A stretch of DNA of 64,000 bases from Flavobacterium sp. SM15 (GCF_022012335.1 NZ_JAKLTO010000001.1:186001-250000); one strand, 5' to 3'. Positions 1-8,965 are shown, numbered from the stretch's first letter. Numbers and translations are program-made. The notes: a model not told the origin generated them from the sequence alone.

Positions 1-466
1 TCAACAGCATACGGTGATGCCGCTCACTTCCTTTTTCCGGCGCATAATACTCATAGGTATCCGAATACACGCTCAATCCAACTGCATCGCGTTGTTTCTT
101 GAGCAAATTCATCAAAACTGCCGAAGCCAATACCGAAAACCCGATTTTATTCTCGTAAAACAACTGCCCTTCTTTCAGTTTCGGATAATGCATTGAAGAG
201 GAATTGTCGATGATTAAATGACAGCGTAAATTGGTTTCCTCCTCAAAGCGTTTGGTGTACAAACGATCGGTTTTAGCAAAGAGTTTCCAGTCGATGTGCT
301 TGGTGCTTTCGCCGGCGTTATAAATTTTATGCTCCGCAAATTCTGCGGAAAAACCATGAAACGGCGATTTGTGCATGCCCGAAATAAAGCCTTCCACAAT
401 TTGGTTGGCCAATAATTCAAGATGCTGAAAACTGGATATTTTCGCGATTTGACTCTCGATCTTCAT
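1..466 (-). CDS. DUF58 domain protein, 3' end outside window
   Basis: The reading frame starts at the ATG whose complement is at 464-466 and runs off the left edge, leaving about 155 residues. The visible part begins MKIESQIAKISSFQHLELLA, then GFISGMHKSPFHGFSAEF, then a GESTKHIDWKLFAKTDRLY stretch that is the signature of DUF58 proteins. LIIDNSSSM (about residues 95-103) looks like the start of a von Willebrand A-like metal site. DUF58 proteins usually sit beside MoxR ATPases and BatA/BatB-type proteins in Bacteroidota, and those partners would be expected just left of this window. The biochemical role of the family is poorly defined. The family call is firm and the function is open. Confidence 0.85.
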   Translation of the reverse strand, partial: MKIESQIAKISSFQHLELLANQIVEGFISGMHKSPFHGFSAEFAEHKIYNAGESTKHIDWKLFAKTDRLYTKRFEEETNLRCHLIIDNSSSMHYPKLKEGQLFYENKIGFSVLASAVLMNLLKKQRDAVGLSVYSDTYEYYAPEKGSERHHRMLL

Positions 467-544
467 CTTCCAAAGATATTGAAAGATTGAATGATTGAAA
501 AATTTAAAGATTAAAAGATTCCAAAAGAAAAAAATAGTTTCCCT

Positions 545-630
545 CCTAGCCCTGATGGGAGCGAGCTACCGTGTAGCGCGGACAGCAGGAACAAAGTTTT
601 TAAAAACGCCCAAACCCTTCGCTCCAAAAC
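545..630 (+). repeat. Dispersed intergenic repeat, copy 1
   Basis: This begins CTAGCCCTGATGGGAGCG and continues through a short hairpin and a GCGGACAGCAGGAA block. It ends GCCCAAACCCTTCGCTCC. The same blocks recur at 5860-5952 and 52757-52835, and the 5' and middle blocks also recur at 27149-27247 and, inverted, at 1104-1202. Here GGAGCGA near the start can pair with TCGCTCC at the end. No protein-coding potential is apparent. Confidence 0.7.
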
Positions 631-658
631 AAAAAAGGCCCGACTTGCGCCGAACCTT
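629..658 (-). terminator. Rho-independent terminator of trxA
   Basis: A ten-pair stem (635-644 with 649-658, four-base loop, some G-U pairs when read as RNA) is followed on the minus strand by a run of T. It lies 24 bases past the trxA stop codon. Confidence 0.7.
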
Positions 659-681
659 ATATTGTGAACACTTCTTATCAA

Positions 682-999
682 TTATAATAAAGCGTCGATA
701 GCCTCTGTGTAGGTATTTTTAGGTGCAACTCCTACTTGTCTTCCAACCACTTCTCCGTTTTGGAACACCAATACCGTAGGAATGTTACGAACCCCGTATT
801 TTGCAGCAAACTCTTGGTTCGCATCTACATCCACCTTACCGATTACGGCTTTACCAGCATACTCTTCGCTGATTTGGTCGATGATTGGCGCCACCATACG
901 ACACGGTCCACACCACGCTGCCCAAAAATCTACTAATACCGGTTTATCTGATTTTAATACTACTTCGTCAAAAGTAGCATCTGTAATTGCTAATGCCAT
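682..999 (-). CDS. trxA: Thioredoxin
   Basis: This is a classical 105-residue thioredoxin, the general cytoplasmic dithiol reductant. The active site is WCGPC within VDFWAAWCGPCRMVAPI, and the cis-proline loop NIPTVLVF and the GxxVGRQVG end are present. The start is set at MALAITDATF: the frame extends 18 codons further upstream, but a good promoter (1025-1053) lies inside that extension. The gene is monocistronic, with its own terminator, and follows dnaE in the same direction. Length and motifs match the family with nothing missing. Confidence 0.96.
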   Translation of the reverse strand: MALAITDATFDEVVLKSDKPVLVDFWAAWCGPCRMVAPIIDQISEEYAGKAVIGKVDVDANQEFAAKYGVRNIPTVLVFQNGEVVGRQVGVAPKNTYTEAIDALL

Positions 1000-1024
1000 T
1001 TTAATGTTGTTTAAAATTGTTGAA

Positions 1025-1053
1025 CAAAAATAAAACTTTATTTTGAATCCCAA
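1025..1053 (-). promoter_or_regulatory. Promoter of trxA
   Basis: On the minus strand TTG and TATTTTTG are separated by 18 bases, matching the flavobacterial TTG / TAnnTTTG pattern. The -7 box ends about 25 bases before the chosen ATG. Confidence 0.7.
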
Positions 1054-1103
1054 TCGGTTTGAAAATCAGTTTTCATTATGTTATCATTGGTATTTTTTAT
1101 TGG

Positions 1104-1202
1104 TAGCTTTTTCCCGCTGTACGTTCCAATCTTTTCAATTACCACATTTCGACTCCGCTCAACGTGCCAATTAAAAAGGATTTCCACTTCCATCGGGGCT
1201 AG
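1104..1202 (-). repeat. Dispersed intergenic repeat, copy 2 (inverted)
   Basis: Read on the minus strand this starts CTAGCCCCGATGGAAGTGG and ends AACGTACAGCGGGAAAAAGC, the same 5' and middle blocks as the other copies. Between the arms ATCCTTTTTAATTG and CAATTGAAAAGAT-like sequence sits a nested hairpin (1143-1166). It follows the dnaE stop codon by 12 bases in the same orientation, so it would lie in the dnaE 3' UTR. Confidence 0.7.
1143..1166. repeat. Nested TTGAGCGGAGTCGAAA hairpin unit
   Basis: The plus strand reads CACATTTCGACTCCGCTC and then AACGTG. CAC/GTG and TT/AA ends pair around the core. A diverged version of the same unit (CTGAGGCTCTCGAAG) lies at the same internal point of the repeat copy at 27149-27247. 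Confidence 0.5.
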
Positions 1203-1214
1203 GGGTTTGGCTCT

Positions 1215-4200
1215 TTAATTCAGTTTAAAATTAATTTGCAAACGATCCAGTTCGTTCAACACCGCATTGGAAATCCCCACTTTAAGTTTTCTGCTTGGCA
1301 TACTGAGTTTGGTAATCACCTTAATTTCTTCTTTTTCCTCGGGAACGGTTAACTCCACTTCGTCCAAACTTTCATCCGCATCACCCACCTCATCCGAATC
1401 GTTCATTTCACTCACTATGGGCACTTCCACAATGGTTTTCACGCGCTCGAGTTCCATCACTTCAAAAGTTACCGTGGTTTCTCCGGCATTGGCTTTGAAC
1501 AATTCGTTCAGTTCCATGATGAGTTGTTCGCGAAGCTCGGAAATCGAAAACTGTAAAATCAGTTTTTTGGAAAACTTCGGCAACACGTCCTGCAACTGCA
1601 ACACATCCACAAACTGCAAACGCGGATCGGATTTTTTACCGGTTTCCTTATTGGTCCAACCTTCTTTCACGTTCAAACGGATGTACACAAAATGGTTCTG
1701 TCCCAAATAATGACGGAATCTTAGGTATTCCTCATCAAAAATCCTAAACTCATAACTTTCGTCGTAGCCTTCCAAATTGAAGGTCGCCCAGCCTTTTCCG
1801 TTTTTAGCCACTCGGTGCTGTACGTTGGTTACGATTCCTCCAACCGCTATATTTTTTCCAACAAATGGGTTTAAATCTTTTAAAGCCTCCAAACGTGTCG
1901 GGCAGAAATACTTCATTTCAAATTTGTAATCATCCAGCGGATGTCCGGAAATGTAGATCCCAACAACCTCTTTCTCTTTGGCCAATTTTTCCATCGTAAA
2001 CCATTCCTCACACGGTGGCACGGTTGGTTCCGGAATTTGTACTTCTGAAGCATCGCCAAACAAACTTACCTGAGACGAGTTTTCATTCTCCTGCGTTTTA
2101 GAACCATAGCGCATCGCCTTTTCCAAAAACGTAATATTATCCCCATCGTGATGAAAATATTGGGCCCGATGGGTATTCTCAAAACAATCAAAACCACCTG
2201 CTAAAGCCAAGTTTTCAAAGGCTTTTTTATTCGCAGCTCGTAAATCAATGCGTTTGGCCAAATCAAAGATGGATTTGTATTTTCCGTCTTTACGAGTATC
2301 GACTATAGTTTTTACAGCACCTTCTCCCACACCTTTGATCGCGCCCATTCCGAAACGCACCGCATAATTTTCGTTTACCGTAAATTTATAAAACGATTCG
2401 TTTACATCGGGACCTAATACATCCAAGCCCATGCGTTTACATTCCTCCATAAAGAACGAAACCTGTTTGATATCGTTCATGTTGTTGGAAAGTACCGCTG
2501 CCATGTATTCCGCGGGATAGTGTGCTTTCAGATAAGCCGTTTGATAAGCAATCCAAGCATAACAGGTGGAGTGGGATTTATTGAAGGCGTAACTCGCAAA
2601 CGCTTCCCAGTCCGTCCAAATCTTGTCTAATTTTTTCTCATCATGACCGTTAGCCATCGCCTGATCAATGAACTTGGACTTCATTTTATCCAAGACATCT
2701 TTCTGCTTTTTACCCATCGCTTTACGAAGAACGTCGGCATCCCCTTTGGAGAAGTTTGCCAGCTTCTGCGACAAAAGCATCACCTGCTCCTGATAAACGG
2801 TAATCCCATAGGTTTCCGCTAAATATTCTTCACAAGCATCAAGGTCATAGGTGATTTCCTCTTCTCCGTTTTTTCTTTTTACGAAAGACGGAATGTACTC
2901 CAACGGTCCCGGACGATAAAGCGCATTCATCGCAATCAAATCTCCAAAAACCGTAGGTTTCAGCTCTTTCATGTATTTCTGCATCCCGGGCGACTCGTAC
3001 TGGAAAATCCCGACGGTTTCCCCCCTTTGGAACAGTTCATATGTTTTTTGATCGTCAATTGGAAAAGTGTCCGGATCAAGCAAGATTCCGGTACGGTATT
3101 TTACCAATTTAACGGTATCTTTTATTAAGGTAAGGGTTTTTAATCCCAAGAAGTCCATTTTCAGAAGACCGGCACTTTCCGCGACCGAGTTGTCGAACTG
3201 CGTTACGTACAAATCGGAATCTTTTGCAGTGGTTACCGGAACGAAATTAGTAATGTCATCCGGAGTAATAATCACCCCACAGGCGTGAATTCCTGTATTT
3301 CGTAAGGAACCTTCCAACATTTTTGCCTGTTGAATGGTTTCTCCGGCCAAATCCTCTTCCTTAGCAATGGCAATTAATTCTTTAACGCGGTCGAATTCCT
3401 CCGAAGATTTCAAGGCTTTTTTTACTTCGCCTTCGTCTTCTGCTAAAAAACGTGCCAAGTTCCATTTGCTCGGCATCATTCCCGGAATCAATTTCGCAAT
3501 TCTATCGGCTTCAAATAGCGGCAAATCCAATACACGAGCGGTATCCCGAATCGCTGATTTGGTTGCCATTTTACCGTAAGTAATGATCTGCGCTACTTGA
3601 TTCGCTCCGTATTTGTTGATTACGTAATCCATTACCAACCCACGGCCTTCGTCATCAAAGTCAATATCAATATCGGGCATCGATACACGATCCGGATTTA
3701 AGAAACGCTCAAAAAGCAAATCGTATTTAATCGGGTCGATGTTGGTGATTCCCAAACAATAAGCAACGGCAGAACCCGCAGCGGAACCACGACCAGGACC
3801 TACTGAAACTCCCATTTTTCGCGCTTCGGCAATGAAATCCTGTACAATCAAAAAGTAACCGGGGTAGCCCGAATTCGAAATGGTTAGCAACTCAAAATCC
3901 AGACGTTCGCGAATCTCCTCAGTAATTTCCGGATAACGTCGTTCCGCTCCGGCATACGTTAAATGGCGTAAATAGGCATTTTCTCCACGCACTCCGCCAT
4001 CGGCTTTATCTTCTTCAACTTTGAATTCGTCCGGAATGTCAAATTTAGGAAGCAATACGTCGCGGTACAGCGAATACGCTTCCACTTTATCAATGATTTC
4101 CTGAATGTTGATGATGGCTTCCGGCAAATCGGCGAAGAGTTTTTTCATCTCCGCTTCCGACTTGAAATAGTATTCCTGATTCGGCATCCCGTAACGGTAG

Positions 4201-5738
4201 CCACGCCCTCTTCCGATTGGAGTAGCCTGTTTCTCTCCATCTTTCACACACAATAAAATATCGTGGGCGTTGGCGTCTTCTTTGGCTACGTAATAGGTAT
4301 TGTTGGTGGCAATCAGTTTTACGTTGTATTTACGGGCAAAAGCAATCAGGGTTTGGTTTACACGATTTTCGTCTTCCTGATTGTGACGCATTACTTCGAT
4401 GTAGAAATCGTCCGCGAATTGATTTTTCCACCACACCAGCGCCTCTTCCGCCTGATTTTCACCGATATTCAAAATTTTGCTCGGAATTTCCCCATAGAGG
4501 TTTCCGGACAAAACAATAATATCTTCTTTGTATTGTTCAACTACCAAGCGGTTGATTCTCGGTACATAATAAAAACCTTCCGTATAGGCGATGGACGCCA
4601 TTTTGGCTAAATTATGATACCCTTTTTTATTCTTAGCCAGAAAAACTACTTGATATCCGTTGTCTTTTTTGGTCTTGTCTTTATGGTCTTCACAAATATT
4701 GAAGGTACACCCTACAATTGGTTTTACGATAGTTTCCGTTGGAGCTTCACCGTTTTCCTCAGCCGCTTTATTTTTGGCTTCCGCAGCTTTGTTGTGGTTG
4801 AATACAGCGCTCACAAAGTGAAACGCACCCATCATGTTCCCCACATCGGTCATGGCTACCGCAGGCATTTTGTTTTTCACAGCTGCATTTACTAAATCAT
4901 TGATTGAAATGGTAGATTGTAGTACCGAAAACTGGGAATGGTTATGCAGGTGGACATAAGCCGCATGCTCTAAATCTTTTTTATCTTCTTCGGAAATGGT
5001 TTGCCTAACTTCTTCCTGCTGAATTTGTTTTAAACGCGCACGAATTTCATCGGACGCTTTTTTCAGGTTGATGTGCTTTAAACCAATCAGCTGGATTTCC
5101 TGAGGATTGTTCTCGCGGAAACGGTCGTAATAATCTTCGGTTACATCAAGCTCTTCCTTGGTAAAAACCTCACGTTTGATTAATTCTAAGAAACAGCGTG
5201 TAGTGGCTTCCACGTCGGCGGTTGCGTTGTGGGCCTCTGCAAACGGCTCTCCAAATAAATATTGGTGTAATTCCGTTAGTGTTGGCAGTTTGTATCTTCC
5301 GCCACGACCTCCGGGTAGTTTTAATAATTCTGCAGTGGTTTCGGTACAAGTGTCTAAAACCGGCATTTTTACCATATCGGAACCTACATTCATACGATGG
5401 AACTCACACCCCATGATATTCACGTCGAAACCTACGTTCTGACCAACAATATATTTTGCTTTGGATAAAGCGATATTGAATTTCTCCAACACTTCCAATA
5501 ACGAAATTCCCTGCTCCATGGCCAATTCGGTGGAAATTCCGTGAATACGCTCAGCATCGTAAGGAATGTTGAAGCCTTCCGGTTTGACCAAATAGTCCTG
5601 ATGCTCGACAAGATTTCCCATCTCGTCGTGCAGCTGCCAGGCAATTTGAATACAACGTGGCCAATTGTCGGTATCGGTTATGGGTGCCGACCAACTGCGC
5701 GGTAATCCGGTGGTTTCGGTATCGAAGATTAAATACAT
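1215..5738 (-). CDS. dnaE: DNA polymerase III alpha subunit with N-terminal DnaQ-type exonuclease domain
   Basis: This replicative polymerase subunit has 1507 residues. Residues 1-180 are a DEDDh 3'-5' exonuclease with DTETTG at 6-11, NVGFD at 101-105 and HNATAD at 170-175. The PHP domain starts with HLHNHSQFS at 263-271. The polymerase core shows GPGRGSAAGS at 647-656 and the catalytic PDIDIDFDD at 688-696. A helix-hairpin-helix and an OB-fold (around residues 1270-1310) lie near the C terminus. In the PHP domain the usual TDHGN reads TDVGN (Val299), so one metal ligand is missing and proofreading probably rests on the fused exonuclease. Such fusions are known in Bacteroidota. It has its own promoter and is not in an operon. 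Confidence 0.96.
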   Translation of the reverse strand: MYLIFDTETTGLPRSWSAPITDTDNWPRCIQIAWQLHDEMGNLVEHQDYLVKPEGFNIPYDAERIHGISTELAMEQGISLLEVLEKFNIALSKAKYIVGQNVGFDVNIMGCEFHRMNVGSDMVKMPVLDTCTETTAELLKLPGGRGGRYKLPTLTELHQYLFGEPFAEAHNATADVEATTRCFLELIKREVFTKEELDVTEDYYDRFRENNPQEIQLIGLKHINLKKASDEIRARLKQIQQEEVRQTISEEDKKDLEHAAYVHLHNHSQFSVLQSTISINDLVNAAVKNKMPAVAMTDVGNMMGAFHFVSAVFNHNKAAEAKNKAAEENGEAPTETIVKPIVGCTFNICEDHKDKTKKDNGYQVVFLAKNKKGYHNLAKMASIAYTEGFYYVPRINRLVVEQYKEDIIVLSGNLYGEIPSKILNIGENQAEEALVWWKNQFADDFYIEVMRHNQEDENRVNQTLIAFARKYNVKLIATNNTYYVAKEDANAHDILLCVKDGEKQATPIGRGRGYRYGMPNQEYYFKSEAEMKKLFADLPEAIINIQEIIDKVEAYSLYRDVLLPKFDIPDEFKVEEDKADGGVRGENAYLRHLTYAGAERRYPEITEEIRERLDFELLTISNSGYPGYFLIVQDFIAEARKMGVSVGPGRGSAAGSAVAYCLGITNIDPIKYDLLFERFLNPDRVSMPDIDIDFDDEGRGLVMDYVINKYGANQVAQIITYGKMATKSAIRDTARVLDLPLFEADRIAKLIPGMMPSKWNLARFLAEDEGEVKKALKSSEEFDRVKELIAIAKEEDLAGETIQQAKMLEGSLRNTGIHACGVIITPDDITNFVPVTTAKDSDLYVTQFDNSVAESAGLLKMDFLGLKTLTLIKDTVKLVKYRTGILLDPDTFPIDDQKTYELFQRGETVGIFQYESPGMQKYMKELKPTVFGDLIAMNALYRPGPLEYIPSFVKRKNGEEEITYDLDACEEYLAETYGITVYQEQVMLLSQKLANFSKGDADVLRKAMGKKQKDVLDKMKSKFIDQAMANGHDEKKLDKIWTDWEAFASYAFNKSHSTCYAWIAYQTAYLKAHYPAEYMAAVLSNNMNDIKQVSFFMEECKRMGLDVLGPDVNESFYKFTVNENYAVRFGMGAIKGVGEGAVKTIVDTRKDGKYKSIFDLAKRIDLRAANKKAFENLALAGGFDCFENTHRAQYFHHDGDNITFLEKAMRYGSKTQENENSSQVSLFGDASEVQIPEPTVPPCEEWFTMEKLAKEKEVVGIYISGHPLDDYKFEMKYFCPTRLEALKDLNPFVGKNIAVGGIVTNVQHRVAKNGKGWATFNLEGYDESYEFRIFDEEYLRFRHYLGQNHFVYIRLNVKEGWTNKETGKKSDPRLQFVDVLQLQDVLPKFSKKLILQFSISELREQLIMELNELFKANAGETTVTFEVMELERVKTIVEVPIVSEMNDSDEVGDADESLDEVELTVPEEKEEIKVITKLSMPSRKLKVGISNAVLNELDRLQINFKLN

Positions 5739-5791
5739 TCGGTTGATTTTTAAGCTTTAAGCACTGAATTCAAAAGAATTTTATGCTGAAA

Positions 5792-5822
5792 CAAAAATAC
5801 ATTTTCGCAGGCGGATTGTCAA
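5792..5822 (-). promoter_or_regulatory. Promoter of dnaE
   Basis: On the minus strand TTG and TATTTTTG are separated by 20 bases. The -7 box ends about 53 bases before the dnaE ATG. Confidence 0.65.
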
Positions 5823-5859
5823 TTTTAGTTATTAACAAACACAAAAGAGGCTGCTTTTT

Positions 5860-5952
5860 TAGCCCCGGTTGAGCCGGTAGCTCCCGATTTATCGGGACTT
5901 AAGGCGAAGACGGGAACAGGGATTCCTGAAAAGCCCAAACCTCTCGCTCAAA
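5860..5952 (+). repeat. Dispersed intergenic repeat, copy 3
   Basis: This starts TAGCCCCGGTTGAGCCGG, has a CTCCCGATTTATCGGGA hairpin in the middle and ends AAGCCCAAACCTCTCGCTC, matching the 3' block of the copies at 545 and 52757. It lies between the dnaE promoter and the terminator of the RRM gene, antisense to both neighbours. Confidence 0.65.
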
Positions 5953-5982
5953 AAAAAACCACCTCGATGTGAGATGGTTTTG
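5953..5982 (-). terminator. Terminator of the RRM protein gene
   Basis: Read on the minus strand, CCATCTC and GAGGTGG form a stem with one mismatch followed by a long T run, 20 bases past the stop codon at 6002. Confidence 0.65.
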
Positions 5983-6001
5983 TAATTCTATAGAATAAAG
6001 T

Positions 6002-6349
6002 CTAGTATCTTCCTCCTCTATTTCCACCGCCATAGTTTCCACCACCACGGTTGTTTCCGTAACCTCCGCCTGAACGGTTGTTATTAAAACTTCTTCTTTC
6101 ACCTTCCGGTTTCGGTTCTGATTTGTTAACTACAATTGCACGACCACCAACAGTAGCACCGTTTAATTCGTCAATTGCTTTCTGAGCTTCCTCATCGTTT
6201 TCCATCTCTACGAAACCAAAACCTTTACTTCTTCCTGTAAATTTATCAGTAATAATTTTAACTGAATTTACAGCACCATAAGCCTCGAAAGACCCTCTTA
6301 AATCTGCCTCGTCGATTGAAAACGGAAGACTCCCAACAAAAATGTTCAT
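6002..6349 (-). CDS. RRM-type RNA-binding protein with Gly/Arg-rich tail
   Basis: This 115-residue protein has one RNA recognition motif. RNP2 is IFVGSLPF at 3-10 and RNP1 is KGFGFVEM near 43-50. It ends in a flexible tail with GGGYGNNRGGGNYGGGNRGGRY-like Gly/Asn/Arg repeats. Bacterial proteins of this kind bind single-stranded RNA and are often induced by cold, acting as RNA chaperones. That role is inferred from the family and is not shown by this locus. The gene is monocistronic with its own terminator, and a TATCTTTA -7-like box lies at 6372-6379 (minus strand) with a TTG 25 bases further upstream. Confidence 0.92.
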   Translation of the reverse strand: MNIFVGSLPFSIDEADLRGSFEAYGAVNSVKIITDKFTGRSKGFGFVEMENDEEAQKAIDELNGATVGGRAIVVNKSEPKPEGERRSFNNNRSGGGYGNNRGGGNYGGGNRGGRY

Positions 6350-6423
6350 ATAATTATTTTAAAAATTTCGGTAAAGATAGGATAATAATTTTGTAAACCG
6401 CTCACAATTAACCTTTTATTTTA

Positions 6424-6451
6424 AACAAAAAACCACCCTGATTTAGAGTGG
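6424..6451 (-). terminator. Terminator of the lipoprotein gene at 6479
   Basis: CCACTCT and AGGGTGG (minus strand) pair with one mismatch around a five-base loop and are followed by TTTTTTG. Confidence 0.6.
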
Positions 6452-6478
6452 CTTAATTTACTTTTCGAGATTTTAATC

Positions 6479-6922
6479 TTATTGAATAGGGATTTTATAA
6501 AAATCTCCCTTAGTAAAGTTAACCTCATTGCCATCCTCGTCTTGGGCAACAAACTCAAATTTTCCCGTAATGGTTCCCGGAGTCTGGTTTGGCGTAATAG
6601 TAATAACACCTGAACCAATACTTGGCCCGGTTTCAAAATAAGCCCCAGTAGCCGGAGTTGATTCAAAAGTAGCTGTATTAACATCATTTAAACCCAATAA
6701 ATAGGTTCCAGCAGTAGCCGCATTAGTGTGAAGCGTAACAATTTCCGACCCCACAGTTGCTACAATGGTTATACCATTAGCATCAGCAAAAGCAGTCATA
6801 CTGTTTGCCTGCCAAAAATTATTATTTTTATTAGCCTGAAATGCAGGACTGTTCACCTTAATATCCTCACTGCAAGAGGTTACCGCCAAAACAAGAGCAA
6901 GTAATGCAACTATTTTTTTCAT
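6479..6922 (-). CDS. Small lipoprotein, DUF6252-like
   Basis: The product has 147 residues from the ATG at 6922. The frame extends ten codons upstream, but MKKIVALLALVLAVTSC is a typical lipoprotein signal and a promoter lies just upstream. Cys at the end of AVTSC is the lipid attachment site. The mature part has the pattern of DUF6252-type proteins: an FxA-like strand, a GTYLLG turn, and a final GKFEFVAQDEDGNEVNFTKG beta segment ending in GDFYKIPI. It is probably an exported beta-rich protein of unknown role. It stands alone between rpsP (divergent) and the RRM gene. Confidence 0.75.
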   Translation of the reverse strand: MKKIVALLALVLAVTSCSEDIKVNSPAFQANKNNNFWQANSMTAFADANGITIVATVGSEIVTLHTNAATAGTYLLGLNDVNTATFESTPATGAYFETGPSIGSGVITITPNQTPGTITGKFEFVAQDEDGNEVNFTKGDFYKIPIQ

Positions 6923-6951
6923 CGTTATTTTGTGTTTTGAAAAATGTTTCA

Positions 6952-6981
6952 CAAAAATAACTTTAAATTAATCAAAACCAA
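6952..6981 (-). promoter_or_regulatory. Promoter of the DUF6252-like lipoprotein gene
   Basis: Minus strand TTG and TATTTTTG with a 19-base spacer. The -7 box ends 29 bases before the chosen ATG and so supports that start. Confidence 0.7.
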
Positions 6982-7054
6982 TTTTTTTCTTTTAAAGTTC
7001 AACTTACAGAAAATCAAAACGATATCTGTTTCAAAAATCCTTGCAAAAATTATT

Positions 7055-7080
7055 TTGTATCATAAAGTTTTATATCTTTG
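7055..7080 (+). promoter_or_regulatory. Promoter of the rpsP-rimM operon
   Basis: TATCTTTG at 7073-7080 followed by CACCC, with TTG at 7055-7057 (15-base spacer, slightly short). The leader to the rpsP ATG is about 45 bases. Confidence 0.7.
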
Positions 7081-7130
7081 CACCCTTAATTAATCGAGGT
7101 CGTGTACCTCAAAATTTAATCTAAAAGATT

Positions 7131-7685
7131 ATGTCAGTAAAAATCAGATTACAAAGACATGGTAAAAAAGGGAAACCTTTTTACTGGATCGTAGCAGCAG
7201 ATGCTCGCGCGAAAAGAGATGGTAGATTCTTAGAGAAAATCGGAACTTACAATCCAAACACTAACCCTGCAACTATCGACTTGAATTTAGACAAGGCAGT
7301 TACTTGGTTATTCAACGGTGCTCAGCCTACTGACACTGCAAGAGCTATCCTTTCTTACAAAGGTGCTTTATTAAAACACCACTTAGAAGGTGGAGTTCGC
7401 AAAGGCGCTTTAACTGCTGAACAAGCTGAAGCTAAATTAGCTGCTTGGTTAGAGGAGAAAGCTGGAAAAGTTACTGCGAAAAAAGACGGTTTAGCAAAAT
7501 CGAAAGCTGATGTTAAAGCTGAGGCTTTAAAAGCTGAAAAAGCTGCTAACGAAAAACGTATCGCTGCTCAGGCTGAAGCTGCAAAAGCAGAAGAAGCTAC
7601 AGAAGAGGTTGCTGAAGAAGTAGCGGAAGCTGCTACTGAAGAAGCTCCAGCTGTAGAGGAGAACAACGAAGAAACTCAAGCTTAA
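7131..7685 (+). CDS. rpsP: 30S ribosomal protein S16 with long C-terminal extension
   Basis: Residues 1-80 are the S16 core, beginning [20 protein letters not shown] with the [20 protein letters not shown] block that contacts 16S rRNA. After about residue 110 comes a roughly 75-residue extension rich in Ala, Lys and Glu and ending very acidic ([20 protein letters not shown]). The total of 184 residues is about twice the length of S16 in E. coli, but such extensions are common in Bacteroidota. It is followed 15 bases later by rimM, the usual rpsP-rimM pairing. Confidence 0.97.
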   Translation: MSVKIRLQRHGKKGKPFYWIVAADARAKRDGRFLEKIGTYNPNTNPATIDLNLDKAVTWLFNGAQPTDTARAILSYKGALLKHHLEGGVRKGALTAEQAEAKLAAWLEEKAGKVTAKKDGLAKSKADVKAEALKAEKAANEKRIAAQAEAAKAEEATEEVAEEVAEAATEEAPAVEENNEETQA

Positions 7686-7700
7686 TTTTAAAGCGGTTCC

Positions 7701-8228
7701 ATGCGTAAAGAAGAGTGTTTCTATTTAGGTAAAATCGCAAAAAAATTTAGTTTTAAGGGAGAAGTCCTGGTGTATTTAGACACCGACGAACCCGAAATGT
7801 ATGAAGATTTGGAATCGGTTTTTGTCGAAGTAGGCAAAAACCTGATTCCTTTTTTTATTGAAAAAAGTCAGCTTCACAAAGGCGACTTTTTAAGAGTAAA
7901 GTTTGAAGAGGTAGACAGCGAAGAAGATGCCGATCGAATTTTAGGAAGCGAAGTTTACCTTCCCTTAACAATGTTACCGAAACTTGACGGTAAAAAATTC
8001 TACTTTCACGAAGTAATTGGTTTTGATGTAGAAGATACACGCTTAGGCAATATCGGAAAAATCGTTTCCATTAACGATTCTACAGCACAACCGCTTTTCG
8101 AAATCATGAAGGGCGATGTTGAAATCCTGATTCCAATGATTGACGATTTTATTGTGGAAATCGATCGCGCCAACAAAAAAGTGGTTTTAAATACTCCTGA
8201 AGGATTGGTAGATCTGTATTTAGGATAG
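7701..8228 (+). CDS. rimM: Ribosome maturation factor RimM
   Basis: This 175-residue protein assists 30S head assembly near S19 and helix 33 of 16S rRNA. The N-terminal beta-barrel carries the family pattern CFYLGKIAKKFSFKGEVLV. The C-terminal PRC-barrel half contains GFDVEDTRLGNIGKIVSIND and ends in the LIPMIDDFIVEID core. It is co-transcribed with rpsP. Length is normal and nothing is missing. Confidence 0.96.
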   Translation: MRKEECFYLGKIAKKFSFKGEVLVYLDTDEPEMYEDLESVFVEVGKNLIPFFIEKSQLHKGDFLRVKFEEVDSEEDADRILGSEVYLPLTMLPKLDGKKFYFHEVIGFDVEDTRLGNIGKIVSINDSTAQPLFEIMKGDVEILIPMIDDFIVEIDRANKKVVLNTPEGLVDLYLG

Positions 8229-8260
8229 TTTACAGTCACACTAAGCAGAAACACCCAATC

Positions 8261-8965
8261 ATGTTTCAATTTAAACAATTCAAAATAGAACAAGATCGTT
8301 GCGCCATGAAAGTGGGTACCGACGGCGTTTTATTGGGCGCTTGGACTCCCTTAATCAACAATCCTTTCAATATTTTGGATATTGGAGCAGGAACTGGTTT
8401 GGTTGCTTTGATGTTAGCGCAACGCAGCAATGCCGAACAGATTGACGCCATTGAAATTGACGACGACGCTTACGAGCAAGCCACCGAAAACTTCGAAAAT
8501 TCCCCTTGGAACGATCGTTTATACTGCTATCACGCAGGTTTGGACGAGTTTGTAGACGAAGTAGACGAAGAGTTCGACCTGATCGTTTCCAACCCTCCCT
8601 TTTATACCGATGAATACAAATCCGGAGACAACCAGCGTGACAACGCACGATTTGAAGATTCCCTTCCTTTTGAAGATTTAGTCGAAGCTGCTGATTTTTT
8701 TCTATCGGAAAATGGTGTTTTTTCCTTGATCATTCCTTTTAAAGAAGAAGAAAAGTTAAAAACTCTTTGCCAAGAAAGAGGATTGTTTCCTTTGAAAATC
8801 ACCCGCGTTAAAGGTACTCCTACAACAGAAATCAAACGAAGTTTAATGGCATTTTCAAGAATTAACCAAGCTCCTTTAGTTGACGAATTGGTTATTGAAA
8901 CAGCACGCCATCAATACACTTCTGAATACATCGAATTAACCAAAGAGTTTTACCTGAAACTTTAA
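8261..8965 (+). CDS. trmN6: tRNA1(Val) adenine(37)-N6-methyltransferase family protein
   Basis: This is a 234-residue class I SAM methyltransferase. The SAM loop DIGAGTG is at 40-46 and the catalytic NPPF motif at 111-114, as in N6-adenine methylases. The opening FKQFKIEQDRCAMKVGTDGVLLGAW is typical of TrmN6/YfiC, which modifies A37 of tRNA1(Val). It lies 32 bases after rimM and may be co-transcribed, which fits a ribosome/tRNA theme. Its stop overlaps the end of the convergent HlyD gene by four bases. Substrate is inferred from family similarity. Confidence 0.9.
   Translation: MFQFKQFKIEQDRCAMKVGTDGVLLGAWTPLINNPFNILDIGAGTGLVALMLAQRSNAEQIDAIEIDDDAYEQATENFENSPWNDRLYCYHAGLDEFVDEVDEEFDLIVSNPPFYTDEYKSGDNQRDNARFEDSLPFEDLVEAADFFLSENGVFSLIIPFKEEEKLKTLCQERGLFPLKITRVKGTPTTEIKRSLMAFSRINQAPLVDELVIETARHQYTSEYIELTKEFYLKL

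Noticed and set aside
495..701. Open frame of 68 codons on the plus strand
   Set aside because: It runs across the intergenic repeat and the trxA terminator, and its sequence is low-complexity and unlike any protein.
1267..5442. Several open frames of 60-147 codons on the plus strand
   Set aside because: All are antisense to dnaE, whose frame is unbroken and has every expected motif; they are shadows.
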